DNA of 26,551 bases from DATBIO01 sp036556965 (GCA_036556965.1 DATBIO010000298.1:1-26551); one strand, 5' to 3'. Counted from the stretch's first letter, positions 1 through 6,347 are shown. Made by a program: numbers and translations. The notes: generated by a model not told the origin, from the letters alone.

Positions 1-2001
1 GGCGGTGAGCACGAAGGCGGGCCCCAGGGGCGTGGCGAGGGCGGCGTGCTCGTGGCCGGCGGCGTCGCTCATGGGCACCGCCACGTAGCGCAGCTCGGCC
101 GTCTCCGGGAGGGGAGGCAGGGTCAGCACGGCCTGGGCCACGTTCTCGGAGTTCGGCACGCGCACGGTGAACGGCGTCTCCCCCGCGGTGTCCGCGAACG
201 GCACCACGAACTTCAGCTCGGAATCGGTGGCGGCCACCACCAGGGCCGGGTGCTCGCCCACGCGCACCTGGTTGGCGGCGGCCCGGAAGTGGAAGCCCCG
301 GCCCGACACCGTGACCACGTCGCCCGGGGCGGGATTGCCCGGCTCCGCGCCGAGCAGCATGGGCAGGCGGCCGAGCAGGAAGGGCGCGGCCGTCGAGCGC
401 TCGCCCGCCGCCGTCACCACGATCACGGGGGCGCTGGTCCCCGGCCCGCCCGCGATCTCGGGCACGCGGACGCGCAGGGTCGCGGCCGAGACCTCGAGCA
501 CCTGCGCGGGCTGCCCTCCGAACTCCACCTTCGGCCCCGCTCCCCAGCCGCTGCCGGCCAGGGCCACGTCCTCCCCCGGCATGGCCACGCTGGGCGAGAT
601 GCCGTGCAGGCGGGGCGCATCGTAGAGGCTGACGGACACGGCGGCGGAGCTGCGCCCGCCCACCACCACCGTCACCGGAACCGCGGTGTTGCGGGCGTCG
701 GTCAGGGGCACCTCGGGCACCTCGACCACGAGGCGGGCGGCGGAGGCCTCGAGCACGCGGGCCCGGTGCTGGCCGGCGAAGGCCACCTCGTTGCCCGCGG
801 GCGTCGCCGCGAAGCCGGAGCCTTCCAGCGTCAGGCGCTCCCCGGCGTGCAGGCGCTGGGGGTTGGCCGCGGTCACCTTCGGCCCGCCGGTGAAGCGCAT
901 CACGGCGAAGGCCACCGCGGCGAGGACCACCAGCGCGCCCAGGCCCATGGCGGCGTACTTCGCCACGGGCGGGGCCGCCGCCTTGGCCGGGGGGGCGGCG
1001 GGGCGACGCGGAGCCGCGGCCTCGCGCACGCGTGGCATCTCGGCGGGCGGCGGCGCGGGCGGCATCGCCATCGCGGGGACGGGCGCCGGGGCACGCGGGG
1101 CCGGGGCGGGGGCGGGGGCGGGGGCGGCCGGAGGATACGCGGGTGGAGCGGCGTCCTCCTCGACGAAGAAGACGTCGTCCTCGGGCGGCGCGATGATGAT
1201 CGGCTCCTCCTCGACGAAGGACCATCCTTCGGCGGCCGGCGCGGCGGGAGCCGGGGCCTCCACCGGGGACTCGAAGTACGCTTCGTCGGGCGGCGTCTCC
1301 ACGGAGCCCTCGTCCACGAAGAAGCCGTCGTCGAAGCCGGCGGAGGAGGGAGCGGGCGGCGGCGCGGGCGGAGGGGCGGGCACGGCCGGCGCCGCCGGCA
1401 CCACGGGCTCCTCCCCCTCCATGACCTCGAACCCGATCGGCGCGTCCACCGCCGGCGCGGAGACCTCGGCCACCGCGGCCGGGAGCGGCTCGTCGGGAAC
1501 GAACAGCGCGGGCTCCTCGGGGCCCGGCGCCGCCATCGGCTCCGGGGCGGCCGGGCTCGGCGGCGCCGGCGGCGGCGCGGGCAGGGGCTCCGGCGCGGCC
1601 CGCACGGCGGGGGCCGCCGGCTCGGCCGCGGCGGGAGGCGGCGGCGGAAGGGCCGGCGCCTCCTCGTCCCCACGGTGCTGGAAGAGCAGCATCACGCTGC
1701 CGGCCTCGGTGGGGTCCCCGAGCCAGAGGATGTCGCCGTCGTTGAGCGGCGCCTCCTTCACCACGCGCTCGTCGTTGACGTAGACGCCGTAGGGGCTGTG
1801 CGTGTCGTAGACGGTGGCCGTCTCGAGGTCCACGAAGACGCGGGCGTGCAGCGGGCTGACCTGGGGCAGGTCGAGGCTGACGGCGCAGTCGGCGTCGGAG
1901 CCGACGTACACCTCGTCCACGGCGTCTTCGAGGGCGATGCGCGTGCCCTTCAGCGGACCGGCCAGCACCGTGAAGGACGCGGTCCGCGGACCGTGGTTCA
2001 T
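1..2001 (-). CDS. FHA-domain membrane protein with Pro-rich linker and IPT/TIG repeats (3' end outside window)
   Basis: Partial: 667 codons are visible and the frame is still open at base 1. Start is ATG at 2001-1999. Residues about 10-105 form an FHA phosphothreonine-binding domain: VGSDADC (33-39), the S49-x2-H52 signature in SPLHA, and YVND with N76. Residues about 110-340 are a low-complexity Pro/Ala-rich linker with acidic-aromatic patches. KYAAMGLGALVVLAAVAFAV (about 347-366) is one membrane span. Residues about 370-617 hold three consecutive IPT/TIG immunoglobulin-like repeats (cores LEGSGF, LAGSGW, VSGRGF). The inferred topology is a cytoplasmic FHA domain joined through the linker to an extracytoplasmic IPT stalk, so it may pass Ser/Thr-kinase signals to the envelope. 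No kinase gene is visible here, and the partner and true function are unknown. It diverges from the DUF2203 gene. Confidence 0.88.
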   Translation of the reverse strand, partial: MNHGPRTASFTVLAGPLKGTRIALEDAVDEVYVGSDADCAVSLDLPQVSPLHARVFVDLETATVYDTHSPYGVYVNDERVVKEAPLNDGDILWLGDPTEAGSVMLLFQHRGDEEAPALPPPPPAAAEPAAPAVRAAPEPLPAPPPAPPSPAAPEPMAAPGPEEPALFVPDEPLPAAVAEVSAPAVDAPIGFEVMEGEEPVVPAAPAVPAPPPAPPPAPSSAGFDDGFFVDEGSVETPPDEAYFESPVEAPAPAAPAAEGWSFVEEEPIIIAPPEDDVFFVEEDAAPPAYPPAAPAPAPAPAPRAPAPVPAMAMPPAPPPAEMPRVREAAAPRRPAAPPAKAAAPPVAKYAAMGLGALVVLAAVAFAVMRFTGGPKVTAANPQRLHAGERLTLEGSGFAATPAGNEVAFAGQHRARVLEASAARLVVEVPEVPLTDARNTAVPVTVVVGGRSSAAVSVSLYDAPRLHGISPSVAMPGEDVALAGSGWGAGPKVEFGGQPAQVLEVSAATLRVRVPEIAGGPGTSAPVIVVTAAGERSTAAPFLLGRLPMLLGAEPGNPAPGDVVTVSGRGFHFRAAANQVRVGEHPALVVAATDSELKFVVPFADTAGETPFTVRVPNSENVAQAVLTLPPLPETAELRYVAVPMSDAAGHEHAALATPLGPAFVLTA
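1103..1124 (+). repeat. G-run repeat (G4 C G5 C G5 C G5), G-quadruplex-prone
   Basis: Four runs of 4-5 G separated by single C residues on the plus strand, which is the template strand of the FHA gene. It encodes the alternating Pro-Ala part of the linker. One-base loops fit the strongest class of G-quadruplex motif. It may simply reflect PA-repeat coding in a GC-rich genome. Confidence 0.6.
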
Positions 2002-2028
2002 GCTCTTTGGAAGTGGATGATGGTCGGG

Positions 2029-2034
2029 ATTCTA
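2029..2034 (-). promoter_or_regulatory. -10 hexamer TAGAAT for the FHA gene
   Basis: TAGAAT read on the minus strand, 27 nt before the ATG at 2001. The predicted transcription start is about 2022, giving a leader of about 21 nt that contains an AAAGAG near the start codon. No convincing -35 is visible. It sits back to back with the plus-strand TATAAT at 2060. Confidence 0.5.
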
Positions 2035-2059
2035 GCCCGGAATGCGCGGGGAATGCACC

Positions 2060-2065
2060 TATAAT
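2060..2065 (+). promoter_or_regulatory. -10 hexamer TATAAT for the DUF2203 gene
   Basis: A perfect TATAAT, conspicuous in such GC-rich DNA. Predicted transcription start is about 2072, only 7 nt before the ATG at 2079. The ATG at 2064 overlaps the hexamer and so cannot be the start on this transcript. No -35 consensus is seen at the expected distance. Confidence 0.6.
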
Positions 2066-2078
2066 GGGCCGAAGCCCG

Positions 2079-2405
2079 ATGCCCGAGAGCAGCGCGCCCA
2101 AGGAAGGGAAGGTGTTCTCCTTCGAGGAGGCGCGCCGCCTCCTTCCCGAGGTGCGCCGGGTCACCCAGAGCGCCTTCCGGCAGGTGGAGGCCATCGGCGG
2201 CGTGGAGAGCGGGCGCGAGGAGGTGGACGCGGTGGTGGACGGATGGGTGCGCGCGCTCCTCGCCCTCGGCGTCGAGGTGAAGGGCCTCTGGCTGGTCGAC
2301 TTCGACAACGGCTCCGGCTACTACTGCTGGCGCTATCCCGAGGACGAGCTGCAGTACTTCCATTCCTACGAGGAAGGCTTCGCGGGGAGGATGAGGATCC
2401 AGTGA
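2079..2405 (+). CDS. DUF2203 family protein
   Basis: 108 aa, a small soluble protein of unknown function. The N-terminal FSFEEARRLLPEVRRV matches the family's typical opening. The C-terminal GLWLVDF, YYCWRYPEDELQYFHS and GFAGR blocks match the usual DUF2203 ending, where a Cys-Trp-Arg segment is followed by a His and a Gly-Phe-Ala-Gly-Arg tail. The ATG at 2079 was chosen because the upstream in-frame ATGs at 2007 and 2064 lie before or inside the -10 box. It overlaps the next gene by GTGA, so the two are probably translationally coupled. No catalytic function is established for the family and none is claimed. Confidence 0.82.
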   Translation: MPESSAPKEGKVFSFEEARRLLPEVRRVTQSAFRQVEAIGGVESGREEVDAVVDGWVRALLALGVEVKGLWLVDFDNGSGYYCWRYPEDELQYFHSYEEGFAGRMRIQ

Positions 2406-2626
2406 CGGCCCTGGTGCAGTTCGCGTTCATCGTGCTGGTGCCCCTGGTGGTGGTGGCGGGCGGGCTCGTGACCCTGTTCGCGGTGGGGGCGCTCTTCGAC
2501 GCGCTGGAGCACCCCGAGCAGATGCGCGGGCGGGTGGAGGGCCTCTTCCGCCGTCCCACGCGGCCCGCCCGCACCCCCGGTCCCGAGCACTACTACCAGC
2601 CTTACTGGGAGAAGACCCGGGTCTGA
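2402..2626 (+). CDS. small single-span membrane protein, unknown function
   Basis: 74 aa, starting at GTG 2402 inside the GTGA overlap with the DUF2203 stop codon. Residues about 3-31 are one long hydrophobic stretch (LVQFAFIVLVPLVVVAGGLV and onward), followed by a basic cytosolic-type tail (RRPTRPAR) and a Tyr-rich end (EHYYQPYWEKTRV). It is convergent with kbl, whose stop is only 27 nt away. No family was recognised. The coupling to DUF2203 and the good start overlap are the main reasons to believe it is real. Confidence 0.62.
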   Translation: MTALVQFAFIVLVPLVVVAGGLVTLFAVGALFDALEHPEQMRGRVEGLFRRPTRPARTPGPEHYYQPYWEKTRV

Positions 2627-2653
2627 CCCGCCCTCCTCCCTGGGCTGGCCTCC

Positions 2654-3868
2654 CTACGCGGCCAGCACGTTCAGGGCCTTCCCCACGCGGGTGAAGGCCG
2701 CCACCGCGCGCTCGATGTGGTCGTCGGTGTGGGCGGCGGAGAGCTGGACGCGGATCCGGCTCAGTCCGCGCGGCACCACGGGGAAGAAGAAGCCCTTGAC
2801 GTAGACGCCCTCGTCGAGCAGGGCGCGCGCGAAGCGCTGGGCCAGCGGCGCGTCTTCGGGCGCGAAGCGCGAGAACATGATGGGCACGATAGGGTGCACG
2901 CCGGGCCTGATCTCGAAGCCGGCCGCGGTCATCCGCTCGCGGAACAGCTTCGTGTTCGCCTCCAGCCGGTCGCGCAGCTCGGTGGAGCCCGACAGCAGCT
3001 CGAGGGCGCGCAGGGTGGCGCCGGCCACCACCGGGGCCAGCGAGTTCGAGAAGAGGTAGGGCCGGCTGCGCTGGCGCAGCAGGGCGATGGCGTCGCGGCT
3101 CCCCGCGATGCAGCCGCCCATGGCCCCGCCCAGGGCCTTGCCGAAAGTGGTGGTGACGAGGTCCACCCGGCCCATCACGCCGCAGTGCTCGTGCGTCCCG
3201 CGCCCGGTGCGGCCCATGAAGCCGGTGGCGTGCGAGTCGTCCACCAGGACCAGGGCCCGGCGCCGCTCCGCCACCTCGCAGATCTCGCGCAGGGGCGCCA
3301 CGTCGCCGTCCATGGAGAAGACGCCGTCGGTCACCACCATGCGCACGCGCGCGTCCGCCGCCTCCGCCAGCTTCGCGTCCAGGTCGGCGACGTCCGCGTG
3401 CTGGTAGAGCAGGCGGCGCGCCTTGCACAGGCGCACGCCGTCGATGATGGAGGCGTGGTTCAGCTTGTCGGTGACGATGGCGTCGTCGGCCCCGAGCAGC
3501 GGCTCGAAGACGCCGCCGTTGGCGTCGAAGCAGGCCGCGAAGAGGATCGCGTCGGCGAAGCCGAGGAAGTCGGCCACCCGCCTCTCCAGCTCCAGGTGCA
3601 GGGCCTGGGTGCCGCAGATGAAGCGCACCGACGACATGCCGTAGCCCCACTCGTCCAGCGCGCGGTGGGCGGCGGCCCGCAGCTCGGGATGGCCGCTGAG
3701 GCCGAGGTAGTTGTTGGCGCAGAAGTTCAGGACGGGCCGTGCCCGCCCTTCCACGCGGATCTCCGGACCCTGGTGGCCCAGGATCGGCCACTCCTCTTTC
3801 CAGAGTCCCTGGTCGCGGATCTGCTGCAGCTCCGCGCCCAGCCACTGCTGAAAGCCTGGGTCGTTCAT
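2654..3868 (-). CDS. kbl: glycine C-acetyltransferase (2-amino-3-ketobutyrate CoA ligase)
   Basis: 404 aa, close to the usual length of about 398. A PLP enzyme of the alpha-oxoamine synthase family that cleaves 2-amino-3-ketobutyrate with CoA to glycine and acetyl-CoA, the second step of threonine catabolism after threonine dehydrogenase. Visible family blocks are LNFCANNYLGLSGHPE, MSSVRFICGTQ, NHASIIDGVRLCKA, DGVFSMDGD, VDDSHATGFMG, and TTTFGKALGG with the PLP-binding lysine at K244. SRPYLFSNSLAP and GFFFPVVPRGLSRIR follow. ATG 3868 has GAGG 7 nt upstream and overlaps the stop codon of an upstream 56-aa ORF by ATGA. No tdh is in the window. Assignment is very secure. Control by the leader ORF is inference. 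Confidence 0.96.
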   Translation of the reverse strand: MNDPGFQQWLGAELQQIRDQGLWKEEWPILGHQGPEIRVEGRARPVLNFCANNYLGLSGHPELRAAAHRALDEWGYGMSSVRFICGTQALHLELERRVADFLGFADAILFAACFDANGGVFEPLLGADDAIVTDKLNHASIIDGVRLCKARRLLYQHADVADLDAKLAEAADARVRMVVTDGVFSMDGDVAPLREICEVAERRRALVLVDDSHATGFMGRTGRGTHEHCGVMGRVDLVTTTFGKALGGAMGGCIAGSRDAIALLRQRSRPYLFSNSLAPVVAGATLRALELLSGSTELRDRLEANTKLFRERMTAAGFEIRPGVHPIVPIMFSRFAPEDAPLAQRFARALLDEGVYVKGFFFPVVPRGLSRIRVQLSAAHTDDHIERAVAAFTRVGKALNVLAA

Positions 3869-4035
3869 GGGCGTCCTCGCTCCGGCCCCGTCGTCGTCAA
3901 GGCACCACGCAGGGAGTGGATCCCCGCGTGGTGCGCAGGGGAGAGGCCTCCGCTACGGAAGACGCCCCAGAGTCCCTGGTCGCGGATCTGCTGCAGCTCC
4001 GCCGAAAGAAACGCCTGGAAGCCGTCGTCCATCAT
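3865..4035 (-). CDS. 56-aa leader ORF, a truncated duplicate of the kbl N-terminus
   Basis: Residues 1-23 (MMDDGFQAFL, S, then AELQQIRDQGLW) align without a gap to kbl residues 1-23 (MNDPGFQQWL, G, then AELQQIRDQGLW). After W23 the similarity stops. An unrelated tail (GVFRSGGLSPAHHAG onward, containing three consecutive Thr codons at 3890-3898) ends at TGA overlapping the kbl ATG by 4 nt. A TAGAAT -10 lies exactly 6 nt before ATG 4035, predicting a leaderless transcript starting at this ORF. It may be a remnant of a partial tandem duplication, now working as a coupled leader peptide, or simple debris. Whether the peptide is made is unknown. Confidence 0.6.
   Translation of the reverse strand: MMDDGFQAFLSAELQQIRDQGLWGVFRSGGLSPAHHAGIHSLRGALTTTGPERGRP
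3902..3934 (-). promoter_or_regulatory. 9-bp perfect inverted repeat (hairpin) in the kbl leader
   Basis: GCACCACGC and GCGTGGTGC flank a 15-nt loop. The hairpin lies inside the leader ORF, 33 nt before the kbl ATG on the transcript. It is followed directly by the three Thr codons and the kbl ribosome-binding region. No U-run follows, so it is not a standard intrinsic terminator. A role in translation or attenuation is inference. Confidence 0.4.
3967..4002 (-). repeat. 36-bp direct repeat shared with 3800-3835 inside kbl
   Basis: The 36 bases at 3967-4002 are identical to 3800-3835, 167 nt apart in the same orientation. Both encode AELQQIRDQGLW. Flanking codons differ in sequence but still align at protein level on the N-terminal side. 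The identity includes third codon positions, so it points to a recent duplication or gene conversion. Confidence 0.92.
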
Positions 4036-4041
4036 GGCCGC

Positions 4042-4047
4042 ATTCTA
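4042..4047 (-). promoter_or_regulatory. leaderless -10 hexamer TAGAAT for the kbl leader ORF
   Basis: TAGAAT on the minus strand, then GCGGCC, then ATG 4035. The 6-nt gap puts the predicted +1 exactly at the A of ATG. No clear -35 is visible. Divergent from the TAAGGT promoter at 4110. Confidence 0.6.
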
Positions 4048-4109
4048 AGCGGCCATCTCCCACAGGTCCGAAAAAGGAGGCGCGCGGGCGACCGCCGCGC
4101 GGGGGCTGC

Positions 4110-4132
4110 TAAGGTGGAAAGGAGGAAGGAGG
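4110..4132 (+). promoter_or_regulatory. extended -10 (TGCTAAGGT) plus double Shine-Dalgarno
   Basis: TAAGGT at 4110-4115 is preceded by TGC, as in an extended -10. It is followed by two strong ribosome-binding sequences, AAAGGAGG (4118-4125) and AAGGAGG (4126-4132), before ATG 4137. The block GGCTGCTAAG-TGGA (4104-4118) recurs in front of treS at 25604-25618 with one mismatch. A 7-bp inverted repeat (CGCGCGG/CCGCGCG, 4081-4101) lies just upstream and could be an operator or only GC-rich chance. Confidence 0.5.
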
Positions 4133-4136
4133 CCGC

Positions 4137-4304
4137 ATGCCGACCATCGAGAGCGCGCCGCAGCCGTCGCCGCCGCCCCGCCCGGACCCGAAGCCCGGCC
4201 CGGACCGTTCGCCCGACCCCGTCATCCCCGGGCCGGACCCCAACCAGATCCCGTCGCCGAACCCGGCCCCCCAGCCCAACCCCACCCAGCCTCCCCAGTT
4301 CTAG
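4137..4304 (+). CDS. 55-aa proline-rich small protein, unknown function
   Basis: ATG 4137 to TAG 4302-4304. The composition is extreme: about 23 of 55 residues are Pro, in PxP and PxPxP spacing with Asp, Asn and Gln (for example PGPDPNQIPSPNPAPQPNP). It has no hydrophobic segment, signal peptide or Cys, so it is probably a disordered cytosolic peptide. A strong double Shine-Dalgarno, an extended -10 upstream and a perfect hairpin 12 nt after the stop make a complete small monocistronic unit, which argues for expression. No family was recognised. Chance proline coding in GC-rich DNA remains the main alternative. Confidence 0.6.
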   Translation: MPTIESAPQPSPPPRPDPKPGPDRSPDPVIPGPDPNQIPSPNPAPQPNPTQPPQF

Positions 4305-4316
4305 GCGCGGGACATC

Positions 4317-4336
4317 CGCTCCGGGGGCCCGGAGCG
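4317..4336 (+). terminator. possible terminator hairpin (9-bp perfect stem)
   Basis: CGCTCCGGG and CCCGGAGCG separated by two G, starting 12 nt after the stop of the Pro-rich ORF and before the sigma-factor promoter. The stem is strong but has no T-run, so the intrinsic-terminator reading is uncertain. Confidence 0.42.
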
Positions 4337-4381
4337 TAGGGGCATCAGGGGTGCCTCGCTGCGGGCGCGGAGGCCGTGCAC

Positions 4382-4387
4382 TATGAT
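4382..4387 (+). promoter_or_regulatory. -10 hexamer TATGAT for the ECF sigma operon
   Basis: TATGAT 17 nt before ATG 4405. Predicted +1 is about 4394, and AAGGA lies 2-6 nt before the ATG in the short leader. No classical -35 is seen. ECF operons are often autoregulated, but no ECF-type promoter was recognised here. Confidence 0.45.
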
Positions 4388-4404
4388 CGCCCGTCCCCCA
4401 AGGA

Positions 4405-4932
4405 ATGGCCCAGACGACCACCCGCGACATCCTGCAGCGCATGGCCGCCGATGAGGCGTCCGCCCTCGGCGACCTCTACGACCGGCTCGCCCCGCTGGTC
4501 CACGGCATCGCCCTCCGCATCGTGCGCGACCGCGCCGAGGCCGAGGACGTCGTGCAGGAGGTCTTCGTGCAGGCCTGGCGGCAGGCCGGCCGCTACGACG
4601 CCCGGCGCGGCAGCCCGGAGGCCTGGGTGGTCACCATGGCGCGGACGCGCGCCCTCGACCGGCTGCGCCGCCGGGCCGCCCGCCGCGAGGACGTGGGCGA
4701 GGAGCCCGCGGGCGCGGGGGTGCGGCCCGCCACCGAGGAGGGCGTGGCCGTGCGCACCGCCCTGCAGGGGCTCCCCGTCGAGCAGCGGCGCGCGCTGGAG
4801 CTGGCCTACTACGAGGGCCTCACCCAGTCCGAGATCGCCCTCAAGCTGGGCGAGCCGCTGGGCACGGTCAAGACGCGCATCCGCACGGCCATGATGCGGC
4901 TGCGCGAGACGCTGCGGCCGGTGGCGCCATGA
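4405..4932 (+). CDS. ECF-type RNA polymerase sigma factor (sigma-70 family)
   Basis: 175 aa, normal for the group. Region 2 spans about residues 20-90: LYDRLAPLVHGIALRIV, AEDVVQEVFVQAWRQ (core-binding and -10 recognition) and the RTRALDRLRRR basic end. Region 4 spans about 115-170: LPVEQRRALELAYYEGLTQS, then the -35-binding helix-turn-helix (EIALKLGEPLGTVKTRIRTA). No extra C-terminal domain. The stop overlaps the anti-sigma start by ATGA, the usual sigma/anti-sigma coupling. The RskA-like partner suggests the SigK/ECF19-type group. The signal and regulon are not visible. ubiX downstream may or may not belong to the same transcript. Confidence 0.95.
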   Translation: MAQTTTRDILQRMAADEASALGDLYDRLAPLVHGIALRIVRDRAEAEDVVQEVFVQAWRQAGRYDARRGSPEAWVVTMARTRALDRLRRRAARREDVGEEPAGAGVRPATEEGVAVRTALQGLPVEQRRALELAYYEGLTQSEIALKLGEPLGTVKTRIRTAMMRLRETLRPVAP

Positions 4933-5684
4933 CCGACCGCTTCCTGGAGCTGGCCCCCCTGGCCGCCCTCGAGGCCCTCGACGGGGACGAGCTGCGCGAG
5001 TTCCGCGCCCACGCGCCGGGATGCGCCGAGTGCCGGAGCGAGCTGGCCGCGCACGAGGCGGTGGCCGCGCGGCTGGGCACGGCCGCGGCGCCCGTGGCGC
5101 CCCCCGCCGGCCTCAAGCGGCGCACGCTGGCCGCCGCCGGCGTGGGCGGCGACAGGAGGAGCTGGGCCTGGGTACCCGCCACCCTGGCCGCGGGCCTGGC
5201 CGTCCTGGCCTTCACCACGCACCTCGACCGCAACGAGGCCCGGCGCGCGCTGGAGGACGCCCGCGGCGAGGCCGCGCGCGCGGAGGCGGGAGCGGCCACC
5301 GTGCGCGCGCGGCTCGCGGAGAGGGAGTCGCTGATCGCGCTGCTCACGCATCGCGAGACCCGCCTGACCCTCCTCGCCGCCGCGCCGCAGGGCGCGGAGC
5401 CCACCGGCCGCGTGCTGTGGAACCCGCGCAGCCGCCGGGCCGTGCTCATGGCCGACGGGCTGCCTCCCGCTCCCCCCGGCAAGGCCTACGAGGTCTGGGT
5501 CATCGCCGCGGGGGCCCCGCGCGCCGCGGGCCTGTTCCGTCCCGACGCGGACGGGCGCGCGCTCTTCCCGCTGCCGGACGTTCCGGAGACCGCGCAGGCC
5601 AGGACCTTCGCCGTGACCCTGGAGCCTGAGGCAGGGGTGCCCGCGCCCACGGGCCCGATGGTGCTGGCCGGCGCCGTGTCCTAG
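4929..5684 (+). CDS. anti-sigma factor, zinc-binding with RskA-type C-terminal domain
   Basis: 251 aa. The N-terminal anti-sigma domain carries H28-x3-C32-x2-C35 (HAPGCAEC), the zinc anti-sigma motif. One membrane span covers about 79-97 (WAWVPATLAAGLAVLAFTT). Residues about 98-145 are charged Arg/Glu/Ala-rich and look like a coiled coil. The C-terminal 150-250 matches the RskA extracytoplasmic domain (GRVLWNPRSRRAVLMADGLP, GKAYEVWVIA, FAVTLEPEAGVPAPTGPMVL). Expected role: it holds the upstream sigma factor at the membrane until a signal, often via regulated proteolysis, releases it. It overlaps the sigma gene by 4 nt. The signal sensed is unknown. Confidence 0.93.
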   Translation: MTDRFLELAPLAALEALDGDELREFRAHAPGCAECRSELAAHEAVAARLGTAAAPVAPPAGLKRRTLAAAGVGGDRRSWAWVPATLAAGLAVLAFTTHLDRNEARRALEDARGEAARAEAGAATVRARLAERESLIALLTHRETRLTLLAAAPQGAEPTGRVLWNPRSRRAVLMADGLPPAPPGKAYEVWVIAAGAPRAAGLFRPDADGRALFPLPDVPETAQARTFAVTLEPEAGVPAPTGPMVLAGAVS

Positions 5685-5701
5685 AGGGCCCCCATCCGCA
5701 G

Positions 5702-5730
5702 TTGACAGCCCGACGGGGACGGCCGAGAGT
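5702..5730 (+). promoter_or_regulatory. possible ubiX promoter (TTGACA, 17 bp, GAGAGT)
   Basis: A perfect -35 TTGACA at 5702-5707 is followed after 17 bp by a poor -10 match (GAGAGT). The perfect -35 in the short gap between the anti-sigma gene and ubiX is suggestive, but the weak -10 keeps this uncertain. TTG 5702 could formally be a start codon and is rejected for that reason. Confidence 0.3.
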
Positions 5731-5737
5731 GCTGTGG

Positions 5738-6334
5738 ATGCGCCGCCTGGTGGTCGGCATCTCCGGCTCGACGGGCGCCGTCTACGGCGTGCGCCTGCTC
5801 CAGCGGCTGCGGGAGCAGGCGGGCGTCGAGGTGCACCTGGTCATGAGCGGGCCGGCCAAGCGCACCCTGGTGGAAGAGACCGACTACACGGTCAAGGACG
5901 TGGAGGCCCTGGCCCACGTCGTGCACGACAACCGCGACATCGGCTCCGCGCTGGCCAGCGGCTCCTTCCGCACCGCGGGCATGGCGGTGGCGCCCTGCAG
6001 CATCAAGACGGTGTCCGCCCTGGCCACGTGCCACACGGACACGCTGATCGCGCGCGCGGGCGACGTGACCCTCAAGGAGGGCCGCCCGCTGGTCCTGGTG
6101 GCGCGCGAGACGCCCCTCCACGCCGGGCACCTCAAGCTGATGCTGGAGATGGCGCAGCGCGGCGCCGTCATCCTTCCCCCCATGCCCGCCTTCTACCAGC
6201 GGCCGCGCACGCTGGACGAGATCGTGGACCAGACGGTGGCGCGCGTGCTGGAGCGCCTGGGCCTGGAGCAGGACTTCGTGCCCGAGTGGACGGGCGAGTC
6301 GCGGCGCGAGGCGGCCGCGACGCGGAGGTCTTGA
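5738..6334 (+). CDS. ubiX: flavin prenyltransferase UbiX
   Basis: 198 aa, as in the family (E. coli 189). UbiX joins a dimethylallyl group to reduced FMN, making the prenylated FMN cofactor needed by UbiD-type decarboxylases. Visible motifs: GISGSTGAVYGVRLL (N-terminal FMN-binding loop), ASGSF, MAVAPCSIKTVSALATCHTD, LIARAGDVTLKEGRPLVLV, RETPLHAGHL and PPMPAFYQRP. ATG 5738 puts the conserved strand right at the N-terminus. GTG 5729 in the same frame is possible but lacks a ribosome-binding site, while GAGAG lies about 8 nt before ATG 5738. No UbiD decarboxylase is in the window, so its partner must be elsewhere. Confidence 0.95.
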   Translation: MRRLVVGISGSTGAVYGVRLLQRLREQAGVEVHLVMSGPAKRTLVEETDYTVKDVEALAHVVHDNRDIGSALASGSFRTAGMAVAPCSIKTVSALATCHTDTLIARAGDVTLKEGRPLVLVARETPLHAGHLKLMLEMAQRGAVILPPMPAFYQRPRTLDEIVDQTVARVLERLGLEQDFVPEWTGESRREAAATRRS

Positions 6335-6347
6335 CCCGGGCCCCTGC

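Noticed and set aside
46..2064. 672-codon plus-strand frame opposite the FHA gene
   Set aside because: The product is His/Arg/Gly-rich low complexity. The minus strand encodes recognisable FHA and IPT domains.
4081..4101. CGCGCGG/CCGCGCG inverted repeat as an operator
   Set aside because: Only G and C in a region full of such runs. Placement near the -35 is suggestive but not enough.
5702..5704. TTG as start of ubiX
   Set aside because: It is the first half of a perfect TTGACA -35 element and adds 12 residues not typical of UbiX. ATG 5738 fits the family.
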